A stretch of DNA of 64,000 nt from Salinarchaeum sp. Harcht-Bsk1. Its GTDB lineage: Archaea; Halobacteriota; Halobacteria; Halobacteriales; Salinarchaeaceae. The notes beneath the pieces are model-generated. The model had not been told where the DNA came from, did not search any database, and was given only the letters and a program-made list of their open reading frames with translations. The stretch's first letter is position 1. The number at the start of each line of letters is the position of its first letter. Below, one piece after another: positions 16,710 to 25,415 of the stretch. The stretch is from positions 3,181,014-3,245,013 of the forward strand of contig NC_021313.1 in assembly GCF_000403645.1 (NCBI RefSeq), in the 5' to 3' direction. The position numbers were made by a program, and so were the translations under genes.

Positions 16710-18041
16710 ATGGACGGGAGCGGAGCCGTGTCGGTCGTTGCAGGGGATGGCGCCCTCGTTTCCCACACGCGGACGATTCCGGACGTGGCACTCCGGGCCG
16801 TACTCGAGGCGTTCGGACCGCCGACGGTCTGCTGGCGCACGCCGGACGAGCCGTCGCTGGTCGGCTGCGGATCGGCTGCGACGCTGACGGCCACTGGTGC
16901 CGATCGGTTCGCCGAGATCCGTTCCCAGGCCGACGACCTCTTCGGATCGTTCGAGGAGAGCACGCCACGCGCCGCTCGTCCGCGACTGTTCGGCGGGTTC
17001 GCGTTTCACGGCGACCACGAACCCGGCCACCCGTGGACGGGCTTCCCCGGTGCGTACTTCGTGCTTCCCGAGATTCTCGTCGTGCGCGACGGCGAGGAGA
17101 CGCGGCTGACCGTCACGCTCACCGACGTCGACGAAGGCGCAGCCAGCGAACGCGCCGACGAGGTCGCCGAGCAACTCGAACGGCTCCCGGATCCCGGACC
17201 GCCAGCGTCGCCCCCAGGCTTCGAGCATCGACGTCGCGATCCGTCACGCGAACAGTGGAACGAGCAGGTACTGGCAGCGATCGACCGGATCGAAGACGGA
17301 TCGCTCCGGAAGGTCGTCCTCGCACAGTCCACGGAACTCTCCCTCAGCGGGCCGTTGTCGCCTTCGGACGCGCTGACGCGCCTCGCGGAGCCGTATCCGG
17401 ACTGCACCAGGTTCGCCCTCAGTCCGACTGCCGAAGCGACGCTGTTCGGTGCGACGCCAGAACGACTCGTCTCGCTGTCCGGACGGTCCGTCGAGACCTG
17501 GGCGCTGGCGGGTTCGACAGGTCGTGGCGACACCGAGGAGGAAGACGAGTGGCTCGCCCGAGAGCTCCAGAAGAGCCAGAAGGACCAGCACGAACACGCT
17601 CTCGTCGTCGATGCGATCCGTGACCAGCTGGATCCCGTGGCCGCGTCGGTCACGACCGGGCAGCGTCGCATTCGAACGCTCTCGACCGTGCAGCACCTCG
17701 AAACGCCGATCGCTGCCGAACTCGCCGACGCGGAACACGTCCTCTCGATCGTCGAGGCGCTCCATCCCACGCCTGCGGTCGGTGGATTGCCGCCGGAGGC
17801 CGCTCTGGAGACGATTCGCTCGACGGAGACCTTCGACCGTGGGTGGTACGCCGCACCCGTCGGCTGGTTCGACGCGGCCGGCGACGGGACCTTCGAGGTC
17901 GCCATCCGGTCGGCCGTCGCGAACGGTTCCTCCGCATCCCTCTTCGCCGGCGCCGGCATCGTGGCGGACAGCGAGCCGGATCGCGAGTGGGACGAGGTGC
18001 AGCTCAAGTACGGACCGATGCTGGAGGCGCTGTCGGAATGA
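16710..18041 (+). CDS. menF: Isochorismate synthase (MenF)
   Basis: A 443-residue chorismate-binding enzyme that converts chorismate to isochorismate, the entry to menaquinone synthesis. Family marks are LRKVVLAQ with the catalytic lysine, WALAGSTGRGD, EHALVVDAIRDQL and LHPTPAVGGLP, the last typical of isochorismate synthases. The N-terminal 170 residues are the usual variable domain. It overlaps menD by four bases (ATGA), so the two are co-translated. Start ATG 16710. Confidence 0.93.
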   Translation: MDGSGAVSVVAGDGALVSHTRTIPDVALRAVLEAFGPPTVCWRTPDEPSLVGCGSAATLTATGADRFAEIRSQADDLFGSFEESTPRAARPRLFGGFAFHGDHEPGHPWTGFPGAYFVLPEILVVRDGEETRLTVTLTDVDEGAASERADEVAEQLERLPDPGPPASPPGFEHRRRDPSREQWNEQVLAAIDRIEDGSLRKVVLAQSTELSLSGPLSPSDALTRLAEPYPDCTRFALSPTAEATLFGATPERLVSLSGRSVETWALAGSTGRGDTEEEDEWLARELQKSQKDQHEHALVVDAIRDQLDPVAASVTTGQRRIRTLSTVQHLETPIAAELADAEHVLSIVEALHPTPAVGGLPPEAALETIRSTETFDRGWYAAPVGWFDAAGDGTFEVAIRSAVANGSSASLFAGAGIVADSEPDREWDEVQLKYGPMLEALSE

Positions 18042-19837
18042 CTGCGCCGAACCGGAACACCCGCTGGGCCGAGATCCTGATCGACGAACTGTACGAGGGC
18101 GGACTCGAGTCGGTCTGCATCTCCCCCGGGAGTCGCTCAACGCCCCTGACCGTCGCCGCGTACGAGCACGACGACCTCACCGTCTTCTCCCACCTCGACG
18201 AACGTTCGGGGAGCTACTTCGCGCTCGGTCGGGCGCGGCGAACCGCCGAACCCGTCGGCCTGATCTGCACTTCCGGGACTGCCGCGGCGAACTTCCACCC
18301 CGCCGTCGTCGAAGCGAACCAGGCCAGGGTGCCCCTCGTGGTGCTCACTGCGGATCGACCGCCGGAACTCCGGGACAGCGGTGCTAACCAGACGATCGAC
18401 CAGGAGAAGCTCTACGGCGACGCCGTTCGCTGGTACCGCGACCTCCCGGAACCGGATACGAGCGATCGAACGCTCCGACGCCTGCGGGTCGACGCGGCGA
18501 GAGCGGTCGCCAGTGCGACCGACGCGCCCGCCGGTCCGGTCCACCTCAACGTGCCGTTTCGGAAACCCCTCGAGCCGGTCGAAGTGCCCGAGGACCAGCC
18601 AACGAATCCAGACGGCCTCGGCGTCACCGGTCGGGACGGGTCGTTCGTCGACGCAACTGATGCCGTGCTCGCGCCCTCGCCCGACGCCATCGACGAACTG
18701 GCCGAACGCGTCGCCGACGTGGATCGCGTGCTGCTCGTCGCCGGACCGGCCGATCCTGGGCTCGGCGCCGGTGCCGAAGCCCGTTCGCTCGCGAGTACAA
18801 CAGGCGCACCCCTGCTCGCCGATCCGCTCTCGGACGCTCGATTCGGATCGTCGCGGTCGGAAACCGGAGATTCGGTGTTGATATGCGGCGGGTACGACGC
18901 GTACGTCGGTACCGAACCGGTGGCGTCGTGGCCCGAGCCGGAGGTCGTCGTTCGGTTTGGGGCCTCGCCCACCTCGAAGCCGCTTCGAAAGTATCTCGCC
19001 GGGACGGACGCCTGGCAGGTCCTGATCGACCCGACGACGGACTGGCGGGAAGCGGAGTTCACGGCAGCGGCAACGATTCGTGCCGACCCCCCACGCGCGC
19101 TCGAGGCGTTGACGAGTGCGCTCCGCGAACGAGGGGTCGATCCCCTGGCTCCCGAGCGAGTTGCCTATCGCGAGCGGTTCGCAAGTGCCGAATCCGAGCA
19201 CTGGTCGCTAGTGGACGACGCCCGGGACGAGACACCCTTCGAGGGTGCAGTCGTGCCGAGCGTCCTGGGTGCGCTCCCGGAGCGAACGAGCGTCTTCGCG
19301 TCGAACAGCATGCCCGTGCGGGACCTCGATCGGTTCGCAGAGCCGGACGATCGCTCCATTTCGGCCTTCGCGAACCGCGGTGCGAGTGGTATCGACGGCA
19401 TCCTGTCCACGGCCCTCGGCGTCGCGAGCGCCGGGGAGGAGCCACTGGTCGCTATCGTCGGCGACCTCGCCTTCTACCACGACATGAACGGACTGCTCGC
19501 CGCCCAGCGCTGTGGCGTCGACGCCACGATCGTCGTCGTCAACAACGACGGCGGCGGCATCTTTCACGCGCTGCCGATCGAGTCGTTCGACCCGCCGTTC
19601 ACGGAGGCCTTCAAGACGCCACACGGGCTGGACTTCGAGCCGACTGGCGACCTCTACGACCTGCAGTACGACCGCGTGGCGTCGGTCGACGCGCTCGCTG
19701 CGGCATGTGCCCGGTCAGTCGGGACCGACGGCGTGGACGTCGTCGAGTGTCGATTCGATGCCGAGACGAGTCACCGCACGCGAGAGTCCCTCCAGGAGCG
19801 CCTCGCGCAGCGGCTCTCGGAACGGGCAGCGGACTGA
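18038..19837 (+). CDS. menD: SEPHCHC synthase (MenD)
   Basis: A 599-residue thiamine-diphosphate enzyme that adds a 2-oxoglutarate-derived unit to isochorismate. Visible marks are CISPGSRSTPL, GTAAANFHPAVVEA, DRPPELRDSGANQTIDQ and the ThDP-binding GDLAFYHDMNGLL ... VVNNDGGGIFH. Length is normal. The start at 18038 is fixed by the ATGA overlap with menF and by MTAPNRNTRWAEIL, a typical MenD N-terminus. Confidence 0.95.
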   Translation: MTAPNRNTRWAEILIDELYEGGLESVCISPGSRSTPLTVAAYEHDDLTVFSHLDERSGSYFALGRARRTAEPVGLICTSGTAAANFHPAVVEANQARVPLVVLTADRPPELRDSGANQTIDQEKLYGDAVRWYRDLPEPDTSDRTLRRLRVDAARAVASATDAPAGPVHLNVPFRKPLEPVEVPEDQPTNPDGLGVTGRDGSFVDATDAVLAPSPDAIDELAERVADVDRVLLVAGPADPGLGAGAEARSLASTTGAPLLADPLSDARFGSSRSETGDSVLICGGYDAYVGTEPVASWPEPEVVVRFGASPTSKPLRKYLAGTDAWQVLIDPTTDWREAEFTAAATIRADPPRALEALTSALRERGVDPLAPERVAYRERFASAESEHWSLVDDARDETPFEGAVVPSVLGALPERTSVFASNSMPVRDLDRFAEPDDRSISAFANRGASGIDGILSTALGVASAGEEPLVAIVGDLAFYHDMNGLLAAQRCGVDATIVVVNNDGGGIFHALPIESFDPPFTEAFKTPHGLDFEPTGDLYDLQYDRVASVDALAAACARSVGTDGVDVVECRFDAETSHRTRESLQERLAQRLSERAAD

Positions 19838-19873
19838 CGAGCCTGGCGCCGTCAGTTTTGAATCTGCACTGGC

Positions 19874-20833
19874 TCAGCGCACGAGTACCATCGCGACTGC
19901 TATCGAGTAGACGAGCGGCAGCCAGACGCCGCCGAGCGTGACCAGGCCGGCCGCCGACAGCGGCGAGATACCGAATCCGAGGAGCAGTGCGGGCACGAGG
20001 ATACTCCAGGAGCCAAACACCGGCAGCCCGAACGACGGGCGCGGCAGGAGAAATGCCACCAGTGCGATCGTACAGATGCCGATCGCAACCCGCGCGACCA
20101 TGGGGAACGCTGGCGTCACGGTGAGAAAGAGCAGAATCGGATAGAGGAGGAGCGACGAGAGGAGGAGGACGACGTCGTCCTGAGTCCAGCTCGGGCGTGG
20201 GTTTCCGATCGTCCGTTCCGCTGGTCCCCACTCGTGGACGGCGTGAGCGCCAGCGTCTGGGTCCGTGTCTCCCCACCCATCCGGAGCCGTGTGCGAAGCC
20301 ACGTGCGCCGAGGCGTGTGCAGTGGCAGTACTCGATCCGCCAGGTGCCGACCCAGGGTCTCCGGATGGGCCGGCACTGTTTGCGGACGATTCACGGCGCG
20401 ATGAACGGCCGTCGAACGGATTGTCGTTCGATTCGCGATCCGAATCGTCGTTCCAGAACCACTCGGCACGCCCCGAGGCATGGGCCCGAGATTCCCGATC
20501 GCGCCAGCCGGCACTGCGACCACCGCCAGCGTCGTGTTCGCCCTGGGCTGCCTTCGCTGCTGCCCAGTGAACCTCGTTCTCGGTCGGCTGGTTCGGCGCA
20601 GGGTCGTCGCCGTCGACGTAGGCGTCGTGACCGAGGCGATCGTACGTCGAGCGTTCCTCGGGATCGGCTAGGACGATTTCGGCTCGTTTGACCCGCTTGA
20701 ACCGTTCCTCGGCGTCGGGGTGGTCGGACACGTCCGGGTGGTACTCCTTGACCTTCTCCCGGTACGCGTCCCGAATCTCGTCCTGTGTGGCGTCGGACTC
20801 GATCCCGAGCACGTCGTAGTACGTCGTAGGCAT
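19874..20833 (-). CDS. DnaJ-domain membrane protein
   Basis: A 319-residue protein. The J domain is at 3-65 (TYYDVLGIESDATQDEIRDA), with the Hsp70-stimulating HPD at 32-34. Residues about 70-215 form a low-complexity Ser/Gly/Asp/His-rich linker. Four hydrophobic segments follow to the C-terminus (about 222-319). The zinc-binding and peptide-binding domains of true DnaJ are absent, so this is a specialised co-chaperone that would recruit DnaK to the membrane. MPTTYYDVLG is the natural start. It is reversed within the men cluster, convergent with menD and divergent from menB. Confidence 0.82.
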   Translation of the reverse strand: MPTTYYDVLGIESDATQDEIRDAYREKVKEYHPDVSDHPDAEERFKRVKRAEIVLADPEERSTYDRLGHDAYVDGDDPAPNQPTENEVHWAAAKAAQGEHDAGGGRSAGWRDRESRAHASGRAEWFWNDDSDRESNDNPFDGRSSRRESSANSAGPSGDPGSAPGGSSTATAHASAHVASHTAPDGWGDTDPDAGAHAVHEWGPAERTIGNPRPSWTQDDVVLLLSSLLLYPILLFLTVTPAFPMVARVAIGICTIALVAFLLPRPSFGLPVFGSWSILVPALLLGFGISPLSAAGLVTLGGVWLPLVYSIAVAMVLVR

Positions 20834-20972
20834 GGAGGGCAGCGGACTGTGCTGAGTGTGGACCCGCAGTACCAAAAATCACACCGCCGGAGCGGGCGTG
20901 TTCGGGTGGTCGCCCTACGACGTGGCATCCCGTCGGGAAAGTGCTTTCACCCGCCCGGCCCCACCCGGGAGC

Positions 20973-21911
20973 ATGCCCTCGGCGATCATGGACGACTCGC
21001 GCTGGGAAGCGATCGAGGAACTCGATCTGCAGGACGTGACCTACCATCGAGCGACGGACGTCGGCGCGGTTCGGATCGCGTTCGATCGCCCGGACGTTCG
21101 AAACGCGTTCCGGCCACGGACGGTGGACGAACTGTCCGCGGCGCTCGATCACGCGAAACGCCAGACGGACGTCGGGTGCGTGCTCCTGACCGGCAACGGC
21201 CCGTCGTCGAAAGACGGCGGCTGGGCATTCTCCTCCGGCGGCGACCAGCGGATTCGGGGTGCGGACGGGTACGAATATCGGGAGGACGAAGACGACGCGG
21301 CCAACGGAGCGGAATCGCCGTCCGATACGTCGGCCGAGCCTCCCGAGGGCGCAGATGTCGGCCGGCTTCACATCCTGGAGGTCCAGCGTCAGATCCGCCA
21401 CATCCCGAAGCCAGTCGTCGCAGTGGTTCCCGGGTGGGCAGTCGGCGGCGGCCACTCCCTGCACGTCGTCTGCGATCTGACGATCGCCAGCGACGAGCAT
21501 GCGAAATTCAAGCAAACCGATCCCGACGTCGCGAGCTTCGACGGCGGCTTCGGCTCGGCGTATCTCGCACGGCAGGTCGGACAGAAGAAGGCGCGCGAGA
21601 TTTTCTTCCTCGGCAAGACGTACGACGCGGCCGAAGCGGCCGAGATGGGGATGGTGAACGAGGTGGTCCCGCACGAGGAACTCGAAGCCCGCGCCCTCGA
21701 GTGGGCCGAGGAAATGACCTCGAAGAGTCCGACGGCGATGCGGATGCTCAAGTACGCGTTCAATCTCGACTCCGACGGCCTCGTCGGCCAGCAGGTCTTC
21801 GCGGGCGAGGCGACGCGACTCGGCTACATGACCGACGAGGCGCAGGAAGGTCGGGACGCGTTCGTCGAGGGGCGAGAGCCGGACTTCGACGAGTATCCCT
21901 GGCGGTACTGA
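20973..21911 (+). CDS. menB: 1,4-Dihydroxy-2-naphthoyl-CoA synthase (MenB)
   Basis: A crotonase-fold enzyme of 312 residues that closes the naphthoquinone ring of o-succinylbenzoyl-CoA. RPDVRNAFRPRTVDEL, FSSGGDQRIRG, VPGWAVGGGHSLHVVCDLTIA and DGGFGSAYLARQVGQKKAREI are typical of MenB rather than general enoyl-CoA hydratases. An acidic insertion (about 100-125) is a halophilic addition. The start could be ATG 20973 or ATG 20988; the longer is given. Divergent from the DnaJ-membrane gene. Confidence 0.9.
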   Translation: MPSAIMDDSRWEAIEELDLQDVTYHRATDVGAVRIAFDRPDVRNAFRPRTVDELSAALDHAKRQTDVGCVLLTGNGPSSKDGGWAFSSGGDQRIRGADGYEYREDEDDAANGAESPSDTSAEPPEGADVGRLHILEVQRQIRHIPKPVVAVVPGWAVGGGHSLHVVCDLTIASDEHAKFKQTDPDVASFDGGFGSAYLARQVGQKKAREIFFLGKTYDAAEAAEMGMVNEVVPHEELEARALEWAEEMTSKSPTAMRMLKYAFNLDSDGLVGQQVFAGEATRLGYMTDEAQEGRDAFVEGREPDFDEYPWRY

Positions 21912-21920
21912 TCGGTCGGT

Positions 21921-22184
21921 TCAGGGATCGCGTTCGATGGAATCGGCGTCGGCGCGCTCGATTTCTGCCGCCTGTCGCTGGACGTCCCCGAGCGCTTCTT
22001 CCTGTTCACCACGCGTCACGCCGCCCGATTCGACGTGGCGCCCATCGTACTGCCAGCCTGGGATGAGTTCTCAGACGGAGTTCGAGCCCGTCGAATCGGG
22101 GACGCGATCACGATCGCCGTCGGTCGTCTGCTCGGAACCGCTGGAATCGTCACCACGGAACGTCGAGAGCAGGGACCGGATCAT
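21921..22184 (-). pseudogene. Small haloarchaeal gene interrupted by an in-frame TGA
   Basis: From ATG 22184 the frame reads MIRSLLSTFRGDDSSGSEQT and on for 37 codons, then meets TGA at 22073-22071. The same frame then continues open for 49 codons (ELIPGWQYDGRHVESGG, later EQEEALGDVQRQAAEIERAD) to TGA at 21923-21921. The part after the stop looks like real coding sequence, with G/C third positions and an amphipathic helix. A TATA box lies 24-32 bases before the ATG. The best reading is a gene of about 87 codons with one nonsense change (for example CGA to TGA), or a sequencing error. I do not recognise the family. Confidence 0.5.
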
Positions 22185-22207
22185 ACTCGGATATCCTCCC
22201 CCAGACG

Positions 22208-22216
22208 ATGTATATC
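22208..22216 (-). promoter_or_regulatory. TATA-like box of the interrupted small gene
   Basis: The minus strand reads GGATATACA 24-32 bases before ATG 22184. A clear promoter argues that the interrupted frame is, or recently was, a functioning gene. Confidence 0.5.
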
Positions 22217-22233
22217 CACCGACGAGATGCCAA

Positions 22234-22240
22234 GCTTAAG
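22234..22240 (+). promoter_or_regulatory. TATA-like box of menA
   Basis: GCTTAAG lies 26-32 bases before the menA ATG at 22266, giving a leaderless promoter back to back with that of the small reverse-strand gene. Confidence 0.5.
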
Positions 22241-22265
22241 GCCATCCCGCACCCCACAACCGCCA

Positions 22266-23195
22266 ATGAGCGGCGAGCCGTCGCGTGCGAAAGCGTGGCT
22301 ACTGGCGACGCGTCCACAGACGCTGCCTGCGGGTGCCGCACCAGTGATCGTCGGAACAGCGGTCGCGATCCAGGCGGAGCTCTTCGCTCCACTGCCCGCG
22401 CTCGCGGCGCTCGTCGGCGCGCTCCTGATCCAGATCGGGACGAACTTCGCGAACGATTACTACGACGCCGTCTCCGGGGTCGATTCCGAGGACCGCGAGG
22501 GATTCACCCGCGCGACGAACGCCGGCCTGATCCCGCCACGACAGGTCAAGCTAGCGGCGTTCGGAACATTCAGCCTCGCGATCGTGCTCGGCGTCTACCT
22601 CGTCTACGTCGGCGGACTCCCCATCGTGATCGTCGGCCTCGCCAGCGTCGCCAGCGGGTACGCGTACGCCGGTGGCCCAGCCCTCGGCTCGAAGGGGCTC
22701 GGCGACCTGTTCGTCTTCGTCTTCTTCGGGCTCGTCGCCGTTACCGGCACGACGTACGTACAAGCGGCTGCCGAACTCGCGGAGCCACCGATCGTCGCAC
22801 CGCCGTCAGGTGCGATCGTCCCGGCTGCCGTCGTCGCGAGTCTCGCGATGGCCGGCCTCTCGACTGCGATCCTGGTGGTCAACAACGTCCGGGATCTGGA
22901 GACCGATCGTGCGGCTGGAAAGCGAACCCTCGCCGTGCTGATCGGCTATCGGTGGAGCCGGGTCGAGTTCGCTGGCCTGCTCGCACTCGCCTACTTCGTG
23001 CCGATCGCCCTCTTCGTCGGATTCGACTACTCCGTCGGCGTTCTCCTCCCCCTGCTAACCCTCCCGCTCGGGATCGCCGTCACCCGAACCGTCTGGACGC
23101 ACACGGACGGTGAGGCGCTCAACCCTGCTCTCGAGCGGACCGGTCAGCTGCTCTTCGCGTACGCCGTCGCGTTCGCGATCGGGGTGATCGCGTGA
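22266..23195 (+). CDS. menA: 1,4-Dihydroxy-2-naphthoate polyprenyltransferase (MenA)
   Basis: A 309-residue UbiA-superfamily membrane enzyme that attaches the polyprenyl chain to DHNA, making demethylmenaquinone. ATRPQTLPAGAAPVIVG at the N-terminus, the first Asp-rich motif NFANDYYDAVSGVDSEDR and the second NNVRDLETDRAAGKRTL are diagnostic of MenA. About eight or nine membrane helices are apparent. ATG 22266 is chosen over the upstream open frame from the TATA spacing and the family N-terminus. menC follows 75 bases later. Confidence 0.93.
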   Translation: MSGEPSRAKAWLLATRPQTLPAGAAPVIVGTAVAIQAELFAPLPALAALVGALLIQIGTNFANDYYDAVSGVDSEDREGFTRATNAGLIPPRQVKLAAFGTFSLAIVLGVYLVYVGGLPIVIVGLASVASGYAYAGGPALGSKGLGDLFVFVFFGLVAVTGTTYVQAAAELAEPPIVAPPSGAIVPAAVVASLAMAGLSTAILVVNNVRDLETDRAAGKRTLAVLIGYRWSRVEFAGLLALAYFVPIALFVGFDYSVGVLLPLLTLPLGIAVTRTVWTHTDGEALNPALERTGQLLFAYAVAFAIGVIA

Positions 23196-23270
23196 GGGTG
23201 ATTACGTGACACCGATACCGACGCGCACGGGCCGCGATTCTGGGGCCGCATCCGGAGTGGAGGGCGACTG

Positions 23271-24305
23271 ATGGATCTCGATCTACAGCCCTTCGAACTG
23301 GACCTCGTCGAGCCGTTGCGAACGGCGGATCGCACGATCGAGTCGCGACGGGGCTTCCTCGTTCGCGTCCGGACCGAGGACCGTCGAGGACTGGGGGAGG
23401 CGACGCCGCTCCCCGGGTGGACCGAATCCTACGACGCCTGTGAGGATGCGCTCGAACGGGCAGCGGACCGCCTCTCGGTCCGCGGTCCCGACGCCACGCT
23501 GGACGAACTCGCCGACGCTCCTGCCGCTCGTCACGGGCTCTCACTCGCGATCGCCGATCTCAGAGCACGGCGCATCGACGTTCCTCTCCTCCGGGAGCTC
23601 GGTGGGGGCTCCCGATCCCGCCACCTGCGGGTCAACGCGACGATCGGCGACGCGTCCGTCTCGGACACCGTCGAAGCGGCCGAGCATGCGGTCGCGGACG
23701 GCTTCGACTGCCTGAAGCTCAAGGTCGGTGCCCGATCGCTCGACGAGGACGCCGAGCGTCTCGAAGCGGTGCGATCGGCCGTGGGAGCGGACGTGACGCT
23801 GCGCGCCGACGCGAACGAGGCCTGGGATCGGGCGACCGCCGAAGCCGCCTTCGAGCGCTTCGCGGACGCGTCCGTCTCCTACGTCGAACAACCGCTGAAC
23901 GCGGACGACCTGATCGGGCACGCGAAGCTTCGCGGTGGGTCCGTCGACGTCGCGCTGGACGAGACGCTCGCGGTCGCAAATCACGATCGGGTCCTCGACG
24001 TGGACGCTGCCGACGTCATCGTCTGCAAACCGATGGTCCTCGGCGGACCGGACAGGACGATCGGGCTGGCACGGCGGGGGCGTCGAGCGGGCGTACGACC
24101 GGTCGTCTCGACGACGATCGATGGCGTCGTCGCGAGACTCGGCGCGCTGCACGTGGCTGGCGCACTCGCGCCGATCGACGCCTGTGGCCTCGCGACTGGG
24201 GATCGACTCGCCAACGATCTCGGTCCCGATCCCGCACCGGTCGAGGACGGGACGATGACGATTCCACGCGGGGCCGGGACGGGGCTACGGCTGGCCGATG
24301 ATTGA
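23271..24305 (+). CDS. menC: o-Succinylbenzoate synthase (MenC), enolase superfamily
   Basis: A 344-residue member of the muconate-lactonising-enzyme group. It dehydrates SHCHC to o-succinylbenzoate. FDCLKLKVG carries the K-x-K catalytic lysine, LRADANEAWD the first metal ligand Asp, SYVEQPL the Glu, and VDVALDETLA the third acidic ligand, followed by VIVCKPMVLGG with the second catalytic lysine. Position directly after menA supports MenC over dipeptide epimerase. menE, the CoA ligase that follows, is not in the window. Confidence 0.87.
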   Translation: MDLDLQPFELDLVEPLRTADRTIESRRGFLVRVRTEDRRGLGEATPLPGWTESYDACEDALERAADRLSVRGPDATLDELADAPAARHGLSLAIADLRARRIDVPLLRELGGGSRSRHLRVNATIGDASVSDTVEAAEHAVADGFDCLKLKVGARSLDEDAERLEAVRSAVGADVTLRADANEAWDRATAEAAFERFADASVSYVEQPLNADDLIGHAKLRGGSVDVALDETLAVANHDRVLDVDAADVIVCKPMVLGGPDRTIGLARRGRRAGVRPVVSTTIDGVVARLGALHVAGALAPIDACGLATGDRLANDLGPDPAPVEDGTMTIPRGAGTGLRLADD

Positions 24306-24343
24306 AAGACCGTCGGAGAGCGGGAAACGAGACGCAGCGAGCC

Positions 24344-24925
24344 TCAGGCGTCGTTGCTGCCCGGGAGATCCTGGAAGGCGCCGACGAAGTCGTCGTGATC
24401 GCTGAGCTGGCCGACCGAGTGGTCGACCTTGTCCTCGAGTTGCTCCACGCGCTCGACGAGCTCCTGATACTCGGCGTTGTCTTCGAGTTCGCGCTCGGAC
24501 TTCTCGGATTCGAGCAACGACTTCTTCGATACCAGCGAGTAGTACTCCTGAATGTCGGCCTCGTAGGTCGAGCGGGTCTGAATCCGCTCGACGATGTCGA
24601 CGAGGTCGTCCTTGGAGACCGGCTTGACCAGGTAGTCGTCGAAGCCCATCTCGATGATGTCGAAGTCGGGATCGACTGCGGTGACCATCACCACCCGGCT
24701 ATCGTAGCCATCCTCGCGAATACGCTGTAGCACTTCGTCGCCGGAGAGGCCCGGCATCCTGCGGTCGAGGAGGACGATCTCGACGGAGTCGCCCATTTTC
24801 TCGAGGGCCTCCTCGCCGTCGTAGGCCGTGTCCACGCTCCAGTCTGCTTGCAGCCACGCGGCGAAGAGATCTGCTAGCCGCGCCTCGTCGTCCACGACCA
24901 GAATCTCGGGTGCGTCTTCAGACAT
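24344..24925 (-). CDS. HalX-domain response regulator
   Basis: A 193-residue two-component regulator. The receiver domain (about 6-120) has the acidic pair in LVVDDEARLA, the phospho-acceptor in VLLDRRMPGLSGDEVL, the switch threonine in VMVTAV and the lysine in YLVKPVSKDDL. The C-terminal HalX domain (about 122-185) is helical and charged, a haloarchaeal output module of unknown target. The frame opens upstream to 24970, but the TATA box at 24967-24976 lies there, so ATG 24925 is the start. No histidine kinase is adjacent. Confidence 0.88.
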   Translation of the reverse strand: MSEDAPEILVVDDEARLADLFAAWLQADWSVDTAYDGEEALEKMGDSVEIVLLDRRMPGLSGDEVLQRIREDGYDSRVVMVTAVDPDFDIIEMGFDDYLVKPVSKDDLVDIVERIQTRSTYEADIQEYYSLVSKKSLLESEKSERELEDNAEYQELVERVEQLEDKVDHSVGQLSDHDDFVGAFQDLPGSNDA

Positions 24926-24966
24926 GTGATCCCGGGAAGTCCCTACCCAGTGTTCGTCGTACGGTC

Positions 24967-24976
24967 TCATAAAGCC
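24967..24976 (-). promoter_or_regulatory. TATA-like box of the response regulator
   Basis: The minus strand reads GGCTTTATGA. Transcription would start near 24942, leaving a leader of about 17 bases before ATG 24925 and excluding the upstream ATG at 24970. Confidence 0.45.
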
Positions 24977-25047
24977 GGTGGCCTATCCGCGTTCACGCTG
25001 ACTCGTCTCGTGGTGGAAATCTAGTGATGCAGAAAACCACCACAATA

Positions 25048-25066
25048 TATGTGTCATAATCACATA
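25048..25066. promoter_or_regulatory. Inverted repeat TATGTG-N7-CACATA in an A/T-rich promoter
   Basis: The arms at 25048-25053 and 25061-25066 are perfectly complementary and lie in an exceptionally A/T-rich 60-base patch. They sit directly upstream of possible TATA boxes (CATAATA at 25063-25069 and TTTAAT at 25071-25076) of the small membrane-protein gene at 25091. The size and position fit an operator for a dimeric regulator. Confidence 0.4.
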
Positions 25067-25090
25067 ATAATTTAATGTCGTTCATAACTA

Positions 25091-25339
25091 ATGCCGTATC
25101 GGGATGGTACTCCGCCATCTCGAATGGGTGAACATTCGATGGGACGTACGCTCGGTCTGTTCGCCGTGCTGCTCGGGACGTCGGTGGTCCTCGTTTCGCA
25201 CGCCGGGGTTGTAGAGGGGAGTTTCGCGCACGAAGCGGGGTGGCAGCGGTTCATCGGCGCCATCGGAGGCACGTTGGTAGGGATCGGGATCATCACGTGG
25301 GGCGGTACGAAATACGCTGGCGTCGGGGCACGGATCTGA
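25091..25339 (+). CDS. Small two-helix membrane protein
   Basis: An 82-residue protein with hydrophobic helices at about 18-38 (GRTLGLFAVLLGTSVVLVSH) and 52-72 (FIGAIGGTLVGIGIITWGG). No known domain. Start is uncertain: ATG 25091 is given, but ATG at 25124 or 25142 would still include both helices and would fit the TATA at 25071. It stands alone between two minus-strand signalling genes and has a conspicuous A/T-rich promoter. Confidence 0.55.
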   Translation: MPYRDGTPPSRMGEHSMGRTLGLFAVLLGTSVVLVSHAGVVEGSFAHEAGWQRFIGAIGGTLVGIGIITWGGTKYAGVGARI

Positions 25340-25415
25340 TCGTCGATGCTGACATCGGCCATTGACGGGTGGATCGATCTCGAGGCTATCGCGACCCCGG
25401 GACGGTCGCGTTCGA

